This document shows positions 33,361 to 44,085 of a stretch of 64,000 bases of DNA, in pieces. The stretch's first letter is position 1; each line of letters begins with the position of its first letter. The translations under genes were made by a program, and so were the position numbers. The notes beneath the pieces are model-generated. The model made no database searches. It saw only the letters and a list, made by a program, of their open reading frames with translations, and was not told the DNA's origin. This stretch comes from Algoriphagus aquimarinus (GTDB taxonomy: Bacteria > Bacteroidota > Bacteroidia > Cytophagales > Cyclobacteriaceae), in the NCBI RefSeq assembly GCF_007997215.1, contig NZ_VORW01000009.1, positions 1 through 64,000 on the forward strand. Reading direction: 5' to 3'.

Positions 33361-34728
33361 ATGAACGCGCACTATAAAATCACTTTTGCAACGCTATTTT
33401 TTCTAGCATTTTCCACCAACCTTTTCGCCCAGAAATTCCTTCCTTCCGAATTTCCGGATCGAATCGTTCTCAGCTGGTCTGACAATCCCATGACCACTCA
33501 GTCGGTCACTTGGCGAACTTCAGCAGAGGTCACTAAATCAAAAGCGCAATTTATCCTTGCCCCAAATACGCCTATCTATTTAGAAAGTGTGGAGACTATT
33601 GATTCTAAAATAGAACTGCTCGATGTGGACAGCGTGCAGGCAAATTATCACTCGGTAACTTTTCGACATCTTCAGCCAGCGACCACTTACGCCTATAGAG
33701 TAGGAGATGAAAGCACTTGGTCAGAATGGTTTCAGTTCACCACAGCGCCGGAAAAAGGAACACCATTTTCCTTCATTTACTTTGGAGATGCCCAAAATAA
33801 TCTGAAATCCCAGTGGTCAAGAATCATCAGACAGGCTTATTCAAATCTTCCAAAAGCAGCTTTTATGGTTCATGCGGGTGATTTGATCAACAGTACTCAA
33901 TCTGACTCAGAGTGGGGCGAGTGGAACTATGCTGGTGGATTCATCAATGCCATGATACCAAGTATCAGCACTCCTGGCAATCATGAATATAATCGTGCGG
34001 AAGACGAAACTTTAGTATTGGATTATCATTGGAAAAAGCAATTCACACTTCCGGAGAATGGCCCAAAGGAATTTCCAGAGACAGTTTACTACACCGATTA
34101 CTCAGATGTACGTATGATTTCACTCAACTCGCAAGAGATTGTTTTGGATGAAAAGTCTATGGAAATTCAGAAAAATTGGCTGGAAAAAGTGCTTTCAGAA
34201 AACACCCAAAAATGGACCATCATTACGTTTCATCACCCGATTTACTCTTCAGGCACGGGTAGAGACAATCAGGAATTTCGCGAAGCCTTCAAGCCTATTT
34301 TTGACAAATACAAAGTCGATCTCGTGCTACAAGGACATGACCACTCCTATGGCAGAGGAAGAAATCTACCATCTGGCGTGGCAAATCAGGACCCTGCAGC
34401 CCAAGGGCCAGTTTATGTGGTATCTGTGAGTGGCCCAAAAATGTACAATCTCACCTTTGATAAGTGGATGGATCGCGCAGCTTCCAACACGCAATTATAC
34501 CAGCTAATATCTATTGAAGGAAATAGACTCAGCTATGGAGCGTACACCGCCAAAGGTGATTTGTACGATGCATTTGATGTAATCAAGGATGGAAATAAGC
34601 CAAAGGAATTCATCGACAGAGCCGACAAAGCCATACAAGAAGCTATCGAGCTAACTCCCGGATCTGACAAGAAAATGACTCCTGAGGAAATGGCGGAGTA
34701 CATGCGTACCTATAAAAAAGGAAATTAA
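33361..34728 (+). CDS. Purple acid phosphatase-like metallophosphoesterase, secreted
   Basis: A 455-residue protein from ATG 33361, with a signal peptide ending at FSTNLFA-Q. An N-terminal fibronectin III-like domain (RIVLSWSDNPMTTQSVTWRT ...) spans about 30-130. The metallophosphoesterase domain follows: YFGDAQNN (metal Asp, about 141), VHAGDLINS (about 172), TPGNHEYNR (Asn/His, about 210), ITFHHPIYSS (His, about 290) and LQGHDHSYGRG (His pair, about 325). This five-block set fits purple acid phosphatases, which hydrolyse phosphomonoesters with a dinuclear iron-metal site. It is a single gene before the tamB-tamL pair. Confidence 0.88.
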   Translation: MNAHYKITFATLFFLAFSTNLFAQKFLPSEFPDRIVLSWSDNPMTTQSVTWRTSAEVTKSKAQFILAPNTPIYLESVETIDSKIELLDVDSVQANYHSVTFRHLQPATTYAYRVGDESTWSEWFQFTTAPEKGTPFSFIYFGDAQNNLKSQWSRIIRQAYSNLPKAAFMVHAGDLINSTQSDSEWGEWNYAGGFINAMIPSISTPGNHEYNRAEDETLVLDYHWKKQFTLPENGPKEFPETVYYTDYSDVRMISLNSQEIVLDEKSMEIQKNWLEKVLSENTQKWTIITFHHPIYSSGTGRDNQEFREAFKPIFDKYKVDLVLQGHDHSYGRGRNLPSGVANQDPAAQGPVYVVSVSGPKMYNLTFDKWMDRAASNTQLYQLISIEGNRLSYGAYTAKGDLYDAFDVIKDGNKPKEFIDRADKAIQEAIELTPGSDKKMTPEEMAEYMRTYKKGN

Positions 34729-34901
34729 CATCCCGACAACTAATCCTCTCATCCCAAACAAACCGACATATTTGAGGTTTAAAAGTGAACGTAGAATAGC
34801 TAAACTGGCTTATTTATTGCCTCAATAGTAGCTTACAGAAAAGTACATTTACAGACAATATTTAAAAACTCAATTCCATTAAACGCTTTTTTGGTAAATT
34901 T

Positions 34902-37900
34902 TTGAAGATTCTGGGTATTACCATCGCTGTAATTCTGGTGATCGTAATTGCCTTGATCTTATTTATCCGTAGCCCTTGGGGTCAGGGGATAATTGTGGAA
35001 AAAGCGACCTCCTACGTTTCTGGCAAAACAGGGACTGAAGTATCAATAAAGCGCCTTTTCGTTACTTTTTCCGGGAATATTTACCTAGAAGATTTATACT
35101 TAGAAGACACCAATGGAGACACCTTAATTTATTCCAAAAACCTCGAAGCAGGAGTTGCTTTTGGGCCTTTACTCTCCACCGGAAATATCAGCATTACAAA
35201 ATTGGATTGGGATGGATTAGTGGCTCGCTTGAATCGTACTTCCGAATCGGAGAAGTTCAATTATCTCTTTTTTATTGAGGCTTTCACTACCCAAAATGAG
35301 GGTGCTATCGAAGTTGCAGTCGATACCACTTCTTCAAAACCGCTCCAAATCAAACTTTCTCCAATTTCTCTACGCGATATTGACATCACGTATGTAGATG
35401 AAATGATGGGGATAGACGCTTCCATTTTACTTGGAGAATTGGATGTAACCATACCCGGATTCGATTTGGTAAAGTATGAGTTCAATATCAAAAAAGTAGC
35501 TATTCAAAATGCTCGGATCAAGTATCACCAAACTAAGCCCTTTCCGCCTACTGAAGAATCAACAGAGGAAACTCCGACGCCAACCCTAAACTTGGATGAA
35601 CTCCAGCTAACCAACGTCACAGCTGATTATATCAATGCCTCTGACAGACAGGAAGCACAGATTCATATTGGAAATTTACAAGCTGAACTTCCCGAAGCAA
35701 ACCTTCAAACCCAGACCGTCAAGCTCACCAGTCTGGCTTTGGAAAAATCCACGATTCTCTTCCATGATTTTTCAGTTACTTCGCAAAGTGACACCATAGC
35801 TACGAGCGCATCTGCTCCTTTCGAATGGCCAGATTGGATCGTTGAAGCTGGAAAAATATCGATTGATTCCACCGACATTGAATACAAATCTGTAGATATT
35901 CCTGTTAGAAAAGGACAGTTTAACCCTGAGGCAATTGTTATCTCCAACTTAGTCTTAGATGCTAAAGATTTATTCCTAAAAGATGAACAAATCGGCGCAA
36001 AACTGCAGAAGTTCCATTTCCAAGAAGGTAGTGGTTTTGAGCTAAAAGAACTCCAGTTTGATTTAGAAGCAGGGAACAATTCAGCTCAGCTGAAAGATCT
36101 TTTGCTCACTACAAACCGAAGTAAGCTCGATGCTGGTATTTCGCTTAGCTATCCTTCCATTCAAGCACTTATAGACAATTACGAAACCCTCAGGTTTGAT
36201 TTGACTGTAAACGAGTCCAAACTCGATGTACGAGATAGCTATTTCTTTGACCCGACATTGGCACAGGACACACTTATTCGTGAGCTTGCAAAGGCCCCGA
36301 TTTCGCTGGATTTGGTCGCAAATGGAGATCTGAAAGCAATGGATATCTCCAGTCTGAATCTTCATTGGGGAGAAAGCATTTTCAACGCTAGCGGCAAGGT
36401 TCAAAACCCGCTGGATGTGGACCAGCTTGTATTTGATTTTCCAAAATTAAACCTACAAACCAACCGCGAAACACTTTTGAAATTTGTCAAGGAGGAAGAT
36501 TATGGAGTAAAATTCCCTGAGCAAATCACCTTGAAAGGCAATGCCAATGGCATGATCGACGACCTTTTGGCTAATCTGGATTTAGAAACAGACATGGGTA
36601 ATATCCTTCTCGACGGAGCTTACCAAAACAACGGACAGATTGCCTTTGATGCCAATCTAAAAGTAAATCAACTGCAACTCGGCAACCTCTTAAAGCAACC
36701 AGAGCTAGATACTCTGACTTTTGAAATCATAGCCAAAGGTTCTGGATCCAATCTTAATAACTTGAATGCTGAACTGTCCTCCACATTTGAGCGACTTCGC
36801 CTTTACGGTTCTGACTATTCTGGACTGAAGCTGGAGGGAAAATTAGTCGATGGAGCAGGTGATATACAAGCAGGTTTGGATTCAAAGTTTTTAGACTTTG
36901 ACCTGCTGACAAAATTAGATCTAGATTCAGTGAATACTAAAATCGATCTAAACCTGGATTTGAAAGGCGCTGACTTTTATGAACTTGGTCTCTCAGGCAA
37001 AAGCTCCCGGGCACAACTAAAACTCGATGCAAATTTCGAAGGAAATCTAGAAGAGTTTGACCTCAAAGCGCTGCTTCAAGACGGAACAATTCTTTACGAC
37101 AACAGGAATTATCCTTTAGGAACTCTGTCTGCGGATGCAAGTGTAAGAGATGATTCTACAAGTGTGGACATTGCAAGCAAATTGGTAAACGGATACGTAC
37201 GTACGAACACCAACCCTAGCGAATTATTCGAGGCACTAACCGCCCATTTCCGCCATTACCTAGACAAGTCTGACACCTTGGCTTTTACTGATGAGCGAGA
37301 TATAGTTATGAATATGGATTTGAAGATTTCTGACGATCCTTTACTTTCTGAAGTTCTCATTCAAGGATTGCAGCAGTTTGACTCAGCAAGCATAAAAGCT
37401 GATTATTTCCAAAACATAGATTCGCTGACTGCCACTATAGAATTCCCATATATCAACTACTCGGGAACTGAAGTGGATAGTCTGGGAGTGAGAATCAGAT
37501 CAAACAGAGAGGAACTTCGTCTTTATTTGGGGTTCCAGGATTTGACCTCAGGACCATTAAGCATGGATAAAACCTTCTTTACAGGTCAGCTGGCAGATTC
37601 GCGATTATATTTTGACTTCCACTCTTACGAAGAAGATGAACGCACCTATCACGTATCTTCAGATATTGGGCTCAACGGCGATACACTTAGTTATCATGTT
37701 TCCTCTATAGATCTGATTTTAAAGGGAGAAGAATGGGCAATACCTGAGAAAAACTTTGTCAAATATTCCGGTGAAAGTCTAGAATTCAAAGACTTTAAAT
37801 TCACTAAAGGCAATCAAGCACTTTCCATGGTGAATAATGCAGAAGGATTCACCGAAGAGAATATAGCTCTTCTATTTCAAGGATTTAGACTATCCACTTT

Positions 37901-39950
37901 TACCAGCCTGCTGAATCCTGAAGAAATCATAGCAGGGGGATTAATGAATGGCCAACTGGTGGTAGAAAACCCTTTCGGAGCTACCGGACTAATGGGGCAA
38001 CTACAGGTCGATAGCCTGAAAGTTGTCGGTGTCCCTCTAGGAAGTCTGAATTTGGAAGCTACCGCAAAGAGTCTTGGGAATTATATTTTAGAACTCACCA
38101 TAAAAGATGCAGGGCTTGACTTGGACTTGAACGGAGAATTTGTGGCAGACGAGTCAGGTGGTGAATTTGACATAACCTTAGATCTGAATAAGATCGAAAT
38201 GCAGAAGCTAGCTGAACTTTCGCAGGGTCAAATTTTGCAAGGCGAAGGTTATCTATCTGGAAAAATTACAGCCAATGGAACTACCAATGAACCACTTTAC
38301 GACGGGGAATTCCAGTTTCATGAAGCTTCTCTCATTCCCGCAGAACTGAATACTAAATACCTGCTATCCAATGAAACCATACGAATGGATAATGATGGCG
38401 TTTACTTTGATCAGTTCACTTTAAGAGACATTGAGAATAACACCTTTGAAATTGACGGCACTATCTTCACGGAGAGTTTTATCAACCCATCATTCGATTT
38501 AAAACTAAGTGCGGATAATTTCATGGCTGTGAATTCCACAGATAAGGAAAGTGATCTGATTTATGGAAAAGCATCGCTGGACGCTGATGTCACCATCAAA
38601 GGTGATTTGGTTTTACCCATAGTGAATGCTCGGCTAGGTGTCAAAAACAATACGGATTTGACCGTGATCATTCCAGAATCTCAGCTTGATTTGGTAGAGC
38701 GAGAAGGTGTTGTACTTTTTGTCAACAAAGAAAATCCTGATGATATCCTGACTAGACAGACAGAAGAAACTACGAGTGCTTTCTCAGGATTTGACATACG
38801 AGCCTTACTTAACATAGATCCTGAGGCGCTCTTCACTATCGTCATAGATCCCGCGACTGGAGACAACTTACAGATTTCGGGAGATGCGGACTTGCAAATG
38901 GACATCAATCCAAATGGGCGAATTACACTAAGTGGCAACTATGAGATCTCAGGTGGACATTACGAAATGTCCCTCTATAATCTTGTTAGTAAGAAATTTG
39001 ACATTAAACAGGGAAGTCGAATCACTTGGAATGGAGACCCAATGGATGCGAGCATGGATATCCAAGCGATTTATACGGTAGAAACTGGTGCATCGGAACT
39101 GATGTCTTCTCAGCTCACGGGCAGCAATAATGAGACTAAAAGTCAGTACCAGCAGCAGCTACCTTTCTTAGTGTACCTCAATGTGAAGGGTGAGTTGCTT
39201 CGGCCAGAGATTTCATTTACCCTGGATATGCCAGAAAATCAACGTAGTGCTTTTGGAGGAAATGTATACTCTAAGGTATTGCAGATCAATGAGCAGGAAG
39301 ATGAGCTCAATAAGCAGGTATTTTCCCTCTTAGTACTGAATAGATTCTTCCCTTCTTCGGGTAGTGACGGATCGAATGGAGGTGCAGAATCTCTTGCTAG
39401 AAATAGTGTGAGTCAGATACTTTCTGATCAGATGAATGCTCTTTCCAATAAGCTTTTTGGAAACAGTGGTTTTCAAGTAGGCTTTGATGTAGATAGCTAT
39501 CAAGACTACCAATCCGGAAGTGCTCAAAACCGAACCGACCTCAACATTAATGCTCAGCAGACTTTGTTTGACGATAGATTAACAGTTCAAGTAGGAAGCC
39601 AAGTGGATCTCGAAGGAAGCTCTCAAAACTCACAACAAGCCAATTCTATTTTGGCAAATATTAGTTTTGAATACACGCTGACTGAAGATGGTAGATGGAG
39701 AATCCGCGCTTTTAGAAAAAATCAATTCCAAAGTATCATCGACGGACAACTCGTGGTGACGGGTGGCGGTTTAATATTTAACCGTGAATTCAACGAATTC
39801 TCTGAGCTTTGGAACGCTCCCATATCACCAGAGGATCAGAACAAAACTAATCCTATTGACGAACTGGAAAAAAAGAACAAAAGGAAGAAAAAGACTGAGC
39901 TAAGAAACGAGAAAAAGGCTGCCAAAGAATCAAAGAAAAATGAAGACTAG
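34902..39950 (+). CDS. tamB: TamB-like translocation and assembly module protein
   Basis: A 1682-residue protein. An N-terminal transmembrane anchor (ILGITIAVILVIVIALILF, about 3-21) precedes a very long series of beta-strand repeats (AsmA/TamB-like) and a C-terminal DUF490 domain (about 1250-1610, with GDPMDASMDIQAIYTVETG and LPFLVYLNVKGELLRPEISF). A Lys/Glu-rich tail ends it. TamB spans the periplasm and pairs with an outer membrane TamA/TamL barrel to move lipids or assemble outer membrane proteins. The start is TTG at 34902. An in-frame extension reads SIKRFFGKF back to a stop at 34863, so a non-ATG start upstream is possible. The stop overlaps tamL by 11 bp. Confidence 0.85.
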   Translation: MKILGITIAVILVIVIALILFIRSPWGQGIIVEKATSYVSGKTGTEVSIKRLFVTFSGNIYLEDLYLEDTNGDTLIYSKNLEAGVAFGPLLSTGNISITKLDWDGLVARLNRTSESEKFNYLFFIEAFTTQNEGAIEVAVDTTSSKPLQIKLSPISLRDIDITYVDEMMGIDASILLGELDVTIPGFDLVKYEFNIKKVAIQNARIKYHQTKPFPPTEESTEETPTPTLNLDELQLTNVTADYINASDRQEAQIHIGNLQAELPEANLQTQTVKLTSLALEKSTILFHDFSVTSQSDTIATSASAPFEWPDWIVEAGKISIDSTDIEYKSVDIPVRKGQFNPEAIVISNLVLDAKDLFLKDEQIGAKLQKFHFQEGSGFELKELQFDLEAGNNSAQLKDLLLTTNRSKLDAGISLSYPSIQALIDNYETLRFDLTVNESKLDVRDSYFFDPTLAQDTLIRELAKAPISLDLVANGDLKAMDISSLNLHWGESIFNASGKVQNPLDVDQLVFDFPKLNLQTNRETLLKFVKEEDYGVKFPEQITLKGNANGMIDDLLANLDLETDMGNILLDGAYQNNGQIAFDANLKVNQLQLGNLLKQPELDTLTFEIIAKGSGSNLNNLNAELSSTFERLRLYGSDYSGLKLEGKLVDGAGDIQAGLDSKFLDFDLLTKLDLDSVNTKIDLNLDLKGADFYELGLSGKSSRAQLKLDANFEGNLEEFDLKALLQDGTILYDNRNYPLGTLSADASVRDDSTSVDIASKLVNGYVRTNTNPSELFEALTAHFRHYLDKSDTLAFTDERDIVMNMDLKISDDPLLSEVLIQGLQQFDSASIKADYFQNIDSLTATIEFPYINYSGTEVDSLGVRIRSNREELRLYLGFQDLTSGPLSMDKTFFTGQLADSRLYFDFHSYEEDERTYHVSSDIGLNGDTLSYHVSSIDLILKGEEWAIPEKNFVKYSGESLEFKDFKFTKGNQALSMVNNAEGFTEENIALLFQGFRLSTFTSLLNPEEIIAGGLMNGQLVVENPFGATGLMGQLQVDSLKVVGVPLGSLNLEATAKSLGNYILELTIKDAGLDLDLNGEFVADESGGEFDITLDLNKIEMQKLAELSQGQILQGEGYLSGKITANGTTNEPLYDGEFQFHEASLIPAELNTKYLLSNETIRMDNDGVYFDQFTLRDIENNTFEIDGTIFTESFINPSFDLKLSADNFMAVNSTDKESDLIYGKASLDADVTIKGDLVLPIVNARLGVKNNTDLTVIIPESQLDLVEREGVVLFVNKENPDDILTRQTEETTSAFSGFDIRALLNIDPEALFTIVIDPATGDNLQISGDADLQMDINPNGRITLSGNYEISGGHYEMSLYNLVSKKFDIKQGSRITWNGDPMDASMDIQAIYTVETGASELMSSQLTGSNNETKSQYQQQLPFLVYLNVKGELLRPEISFTLDMPENQRSAFGGNVYSKVLQINEQEDELNKQVFSLLVLNRFFPSSGSDGSNGGAESLARNSVSQILSDQMNALSNKLFGNSGFQVGFDVDSYQDYQSGSAQNRTDLNINAQQTLFDDRLTVQVGSQVDLEGSSQNSQQANSILANISFEYTLTEDGRWRIRAFRKNQFQSIIDGQLVVTGGGLIFNREFNEFSELWNAPISPEDQNKTNPIDELEKKNKRKKKTELRNEKKAAKESKKNED

Positions 39951-42234
39951 AGGATTCATATCGACTTTAACTATACTTCTACTTGCAGTAGTCCTTAGCT
40001 GCAACGTAAAGAAATATATTCCAGAAGGTGAGTTTCTTTACAAAGGCGCTTCATTGGATATAAACGCCACGGAGGACATACAAGGGCTGGAAGATGTAGA
40101 GGAAGAGCTAGAAGGGTTGCTGAGACCAGAACCAAATAGTAAAATCTTGGGAATGTATGTAGGACTATGGGCACACTATAAAGGAACCAAGGAAAGGCCA
40201 GGATTCATCAACCGCTTTCTGAATAAAAAAATCGGACAAGAGCCTGTTTACTTTAGTCAGGTAAATCCTAGCAGAACAGAAGACTTGATAGTAAACCGGC
40301 TGGAAAACAGAGGTTTTTTCTACAGCAATAGTAAGTCGGAAGTGACGCGAAAGGGTCAATTTGCTGAAGTAGCGTACACTGCAAATATTTCAACTCCATA
40401 CACCCTAACAGAGGTAGTGGTAGATCGGGATAGTTTGGAAATCGACAAGGAGATCATTGCAATGATGAATGAAAGCCTTCTGGATTCAGGAAGTAGATTT
40501 GACCTCAATACACTGAACGCTGAACGAACCCGAATCGATTCCACCCTGAAAGAAAAGGGCTATTACAACTTTAATAATGACTTCTTAATTTTTGAAGCCG
40601 ACACGAACATTTCTGACAGTCTTCGTCTATTCAAACTTTATTTGAGACTTAAGAAAAATGTCCCTGCTAAAGGCATTATTCCATACAAGATTGATACGAT
40701 TAACGTGTTTCCTAATTATTCCATAGATGAGGACGGGGACAAGCTGGATACAACCATATACGATGACAAAAACTTTATCCAAGGGAATTTTGTCTTCAAG
40801 CCAAGGTTGCTAAACGAGTACATACTTATAGAAAATAATCAGCGGTACAAACCTACCCTCTCCAGACTTTCGAGCAATCGCCTCAGCTCTATAGGCAATT
40901 ATAAGTTTGTGAATCTTCGCTATGAGGAATTAGCTTCCAGCGACACATTGGGACATCTCAAAGCTAGTTTTTACCTGTCGCCAATGACAAAAAGGTCATT
41001 ACGGGCTGAGCTACTAGCAGTAACCAAATCCAACAACTTTGCGGGTCCAGCTTTGAATTTGATTTATAGAAACCGAAACTTATTCAAGGGTGGAGAAATG
41101 TTGAATTTGACGGGACGGGCAGGTTATGAATTTCAAATAGCGGGAGGAGAAAATAGAAAAGGACTTCAATCTTTTGAGCTGGGCTTAGGTGCTGATTTGA
41201 TTTTCCCTCGGGTTATTTTCTTTGTGCCAATCAAAGAAAAATTCAGTTACTCAGTACCCAAAACAAAGATGGGGATCAGTGCGGAATACCTGAGCAGAGG
41301 GGGGCTTTATAGGTTGAAGTCTATTTCTGCCAACTATGGCTACTTCTGGAACGCAAATCAATATGCTTACCATGAAATCAATCCTATTAGTCTGAGTGTA
41401 GTAAACCTCAGCAAGACTTCACCCGAATTTGACCAGATCTTAAATGACAATCCATTTTTGAAGCGCAGCTTTGATCAGAATTTCATCGCTGGAATTAATT
41501 ACACTTTTAACTACAACAAGCTAAACGACAGATTTCGAACTCACGGTTATTTCCTAGGATTAGGGCTTGATTTTGCTGGAAATACTGTTCACCTGCTCGA
41601 CAAAATCTCGGGCACCGATGATGGTAAATTCCTAGGATTGGAGTATGCCCAATACGGAAAAATAGATCTTGATCTACGATATCATTGGAACATTGACAAA
41701 AAACAAACTATTGCAACTCGCCTATTTGCCGGTATGGGTATGCCTTATGGCAACTCACAGTCTTTACCCTACATCAAGCAGTACTTTTCTGGAGGCCCAA
41801 ATAGTGTGAGGGCATTTCGAATTCGCTCCATAGGACCAGGAACTTATCGCCCGGATGACTTTGATATCAACTCTTACTTTGATCAATCCGGTGACATTCG
41901 TATCGAGGGCAACATTGAATATAGATTCCCTATTGTATCCTTACTGAAAGGCGCCTTTTTTATGGATGCTGGGAATGTCTGGCTGATGAATGAAAATGAA
42001 GCCTTGCCAGGAGGCAAATTCACCTCTTCTTGGTGGAGTGAATTAGCTGTAGGAACCGGAGTGGGATTACGGGTGGATATTCAGTTTTTTGTGATTCGTT
42101 TTGATTTGGCTACTCCGCTGCGCGTTCCCTATCTGGATGAAGGTGAGCGATGGGGAAATACATTTGACATCGGAAGCAGATCTTGGAGAAAACAGAATTT
42201 GGTATTCAATTTTGCTATTGGTTATCCTTTCTAA
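39940..42234 (+). CDS. tamL: TamL-type BamA/TamA outer membrane lipoprotein
   Basis: A 764-residue Omp85 family protein with a lipoprotein signal (AVVLSC, Cys21), followed by NVKKYIPEGEFLYKG, the typical Bacteroidota TamL start. POTRA-like segments occupy roughly 40-330 (DSLEIDKEI..., ERTRIDSTLKEKGYYNF, IDTINVFPNYS). A 16-stranded barrel fills the rest and ends with LVFNFAIGYPF, with a C-terminal Phe as usual. The barrel contains GPNSVRAFRIRSIGPGTY, which corresponds to the Omp85 [VI]RG-type motif region. It is the outer membrane partner of TamB; the overlap with tamB shows translational coupling. Confidence 0.9.
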   Translation: MKTRGFISTLTILLLAVVLSCNVKKYIPEGEFLYKGASLDINATEDIQGLEDVEEELEGLLRPEPNSKILGMYVGLWAHYKGTKERPGFINRFLNKKIGQEPVYFSQVNPSRTEDLIVNRLENRGFFYSNSKSEVTRKGQFAEVAYTANISTPYTLTEVVVDRDSLEIDKEIIAMMNESLLDSGSRFDLNTLNAERTRIDSTLKEKGYYNFNNDFLIFEADTNISDSLRLFKLYLRLKKNVPAKGIIPYKIDTINVFPNYSIDEDGDKLDTTIYDDKNFIQGNFVFKPRLLNEYILIENNQRYKPTLSRLSSNRLSSIGNYKFVNLRYEELASSDTLGHLKASFYLSPMTKRSLRAELLAVTKSNNFAGPALNLIYRNRNLFKGGEMLNLTGRAGYEFQIAGGENRKGLQSFELGLGADLIFPRVIFFVPIKEKFSYSVPKTKMGISAEYLSRGGLYRLKSISANYGYFWNANQYAYHEINPISLSVVNLSKTSPEFDQILNDNPFLKRSFDQNFIAGINYTFNYNKLNDRFRTHGYFLGLGLDFAGNTVHLLDKISGTDDGKFLGLEYAQYGKIDLDLRYHWNIDKKQTIATRLFAGMGMPYGNSQSLPYIKQYFSGGPNSVRAFRIRSIGPGTYRPDDFDINSYFDQSGDIRIEGNIEYRFPIVSLLKGAFFMDAGNVWLMNENEALPGGKFTSSWWSELAVGTGVGLRVDIQFFVIRFDLATPLRVPYLDEGERWGNTFDIGSRSWRKQNLVFNFAIGYPF

Positions 42235-42390
42235 GTTCAAAAGATAAAACAGAGAATTTAACAATTCACTTCGTTGAATTCCGCTAATCATCAGGCAATC
42301 CTTTGCATTCTCAGTATATTGAAGATGAAAAGGCTTACACGTCATTCTACATCCATTTTTACAACCCTTAAATAAATACCACTAAGAAAT

Positions 42391-43284
42391 ATGGCATTTA
42401 TAGATTATTACAGCGTCCTAGGCATAGACAAAAGTGCTACCGAAGCAGATATCAAAAAAGCATACCGAAAGCAAGCTCGAAAATATCACCCCGATGTGAA
42501 TCCTGACGACAAAAATGCAGAGCAGAAATTCACAGAAGTGAATGAAGCGAATGAAGTGCTCAGCGATCCAGAAAAGCGTAAAAAATACGATAAGTATGGT
42601 AAAGACTGGAAACATGCCGATCAGTTTGAGCAAGCGGGAGGTGGAGCAGGAAGACAGCAACGTGGCCAAGGAAACCCAGGTGCGGGATTTGGAGGAGCAG
42701 ATTATTCAGATTTCTTCGAGTCCATGTTTGGGGGATCAGGCGGTGGCTTCCGACAAGGAGGGCGTAGTACTAAATTCAAAGGTCAGGACTTCAACGCACA
42801 GCTGGAACTTGACATTCATGATGCCTACACGACGCACAAAAAAGTACTCACCGTCAATGGTGAAAACATACGCTTGACCATAGCTGCGGGCATCGAAGAT
42901 GGACAGACCATCAAGATTAAAGGCAAAGGGTCGCCAGGAATTAACGGTGGGCCAAACGGTGATTTATATATCAAATTTGTGATCAAAAATAACACGAAGT
43001 TCACTCGAGAGGGAAACAACTTGTATTCCACTGTTGAAGTGGATCTATATACCGCGCTACTTGGTGGGGATATCATTGCAGATACTTTTGACGGAAAAGT
43101 CAAATTGAAAGTCGCCCCAGAAACTCAAAATGGCACAAAAGTAAGACTCAAGGGTAAGGGATTTCCTGTCTATAAAAAAGAGGGTGAATTCGGAGATTTG
43201 ACTCTTACCTATTCGATCAAAAACCCTACAAATCTCTCAGAAGAAGAGAAGAAGTTATTTGAAGAACTCCAAAAACTACGATAA
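42391..43284 (+). CDS. cbpA: CbpA-type DnaJ family chaperone
   Basis: A 297-residue J-protein without the zinc-finger domain, which makes it CbpA-like rather than DnaJ. The J domain (1-70) carries HPDV at about 33-36 (HPD motif). A Gly/Gln-rich G/F segment with SMFGGSGGG follows at 75-125. Two C-terminal substrate-binding domains contain [21 protein letters not shown] and [22 protein letters not shown]. It stimulates DnaK. It is followed 1 bp later by its modulator cbpM, the standard pair. Confidence 0.92.
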   Translation: MAFIDYYSVLGIDKSATEADIKKAYRKQARKYHPDVNPDDKNAEQKFTEVNEANEVLSDPEKRKKYDKYGKDWKHADQFEQAGGGAGRQQRGQGNPGAGFGGADYSDFFESMFGGSGGGFRQGGRSTKFKGQDFNAQLELDIHDAYTTHKKVLTVNGENIRLTIAAGIEDGQTIKIKGKGSPGINGGPNGDLYIKFVIKNNTKFTREGNNLYSTVEVDLYTALLGGDIIADTFDGKVKLKVAPETQNGTKVRLKGKGFPVYKKEGEFGDLTLTYSIKNPTNLSEEEKKLFEELQKLR

Positions 43285-43285
43285 G

Positions 43286-43588
43286 ATGGCACAGCAAGAA
43301 TTAATAGTAATAGAGACGCTTTGTTCACATTATGAGATCGAAGTTTCATTTGTGGACTCACTTTACAGCTTGGGCTTAATAGAAATTCATACCGTGGAGC
43401 AGACGCGATTTATCTCAGAGGAAAAAGTAGCGGATTTGGAAAAAATGATCCGAATCCACCAAGAACTGGAAGTCAACCCAGAAGGCATAGATGTCATATT
43501 CAATTTGCTCCGCAAAGTAGATGATCTTAAGAGCGAATTGGCTGTTGCCAAAAACCGACTCAGACGCTACGAACTGGAAAATCAATAA
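43286..43588 (+). CDS. cbpM: Chaperone modulator CbpM
   Basis: A 100-residue protein from ATG 43286; an upstream start at 43259 overlaps cbpA and is rejected. It is an all-helical MerR-like CbpM: IVIETLCSHYEIEVSFVDSL, then FISEEKVADLEKMIRIHQELEVNPEGIDVIFNLL and a C-terminal coiled coil. CbpM inhibits the J-protein CbpA by binding its J domain. Adjacent in the same operon as cbpA. Confidence 0.9.
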   Translation: MAQQELIVIETLCSHYEIEVSFVDSLYSLGLIEIHTVEQTRFISEEKVADLEKMIRIHQELEVNPEGIDVIFNLLRKVDDLKSELAVAKNRLRRYELENQ

Positions 43589-43609
43589 ACAAATCACCCA
43601 ATACTACTC

Positions 43610-44068
43610 ATGAACACTTCATTCCACATTTGGAAAAATAACCGCTCCATCTATTTAAAATTCTTAGAACATAATTCTCTGGAGCAATTGAATAAAATCC
43701 CAACAGGATTTAACAATAACCTGATCTGGAATATAGGCCACGTCATCGTGGTACAGCAGCGACTCGTATATGGATTATCGGGTCTTCCATTAAATGTATC
43801 TGAGGAACTGTTTCAGAAATACAAGCCGGGGACTAAACCTGAATCGGATGAAACTCAGGAAACAGTGGAGCTATTCCAGGAGCTTTTGATATCTCCTATC
43901 GATCAAACCATAGCTGATTTTGAGTCTGGGAAATTCCAAAACTATAACGAATACACTACTTCCAAAGGCTTTCATCTTGCTAGCGCAGCTGATGCTATTA
44001 CGTTCAACAACTACCATGAGGCCTTGCATTTAGGCACAATGGTTAGCCTTTTAAAATTCATCCATTAA
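43610..44068 (+). CDS. DinB family (four-helix bundle) protein
   Basis: A 152-residue DinB-like protein. The metal-binding His residues are visible in NIGHVIVVQQRLVYG (about 41-55) and NNYHEALHLGTM (about 130-141), where two His are spaced as in the family. Stand-alone DinB proteins bind a metal and may act as thiol-dependent enzymes or stress proteins; the substrate is unknown. It lies 22 bp after cbpM and just before a VOC gene on the same strand, so cotranscription is possible. Confidence 0.82.
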   Translation: MNTSFHIWKNNRSIYLKFLEHNSLEQLNKIPTGFNNNLIWNIGHVIVVQQRLVYGLSGLPLNVSEELFQKYKPGTKPESDETQETVELFQELLISPIDQTIADFESGKFQNYNEYTTSKGFHLASAADAITFNNYHEALHLGTMVSLLKFIH

Positions 44069-44085
44069 CATCAATCCGTTTTGCT

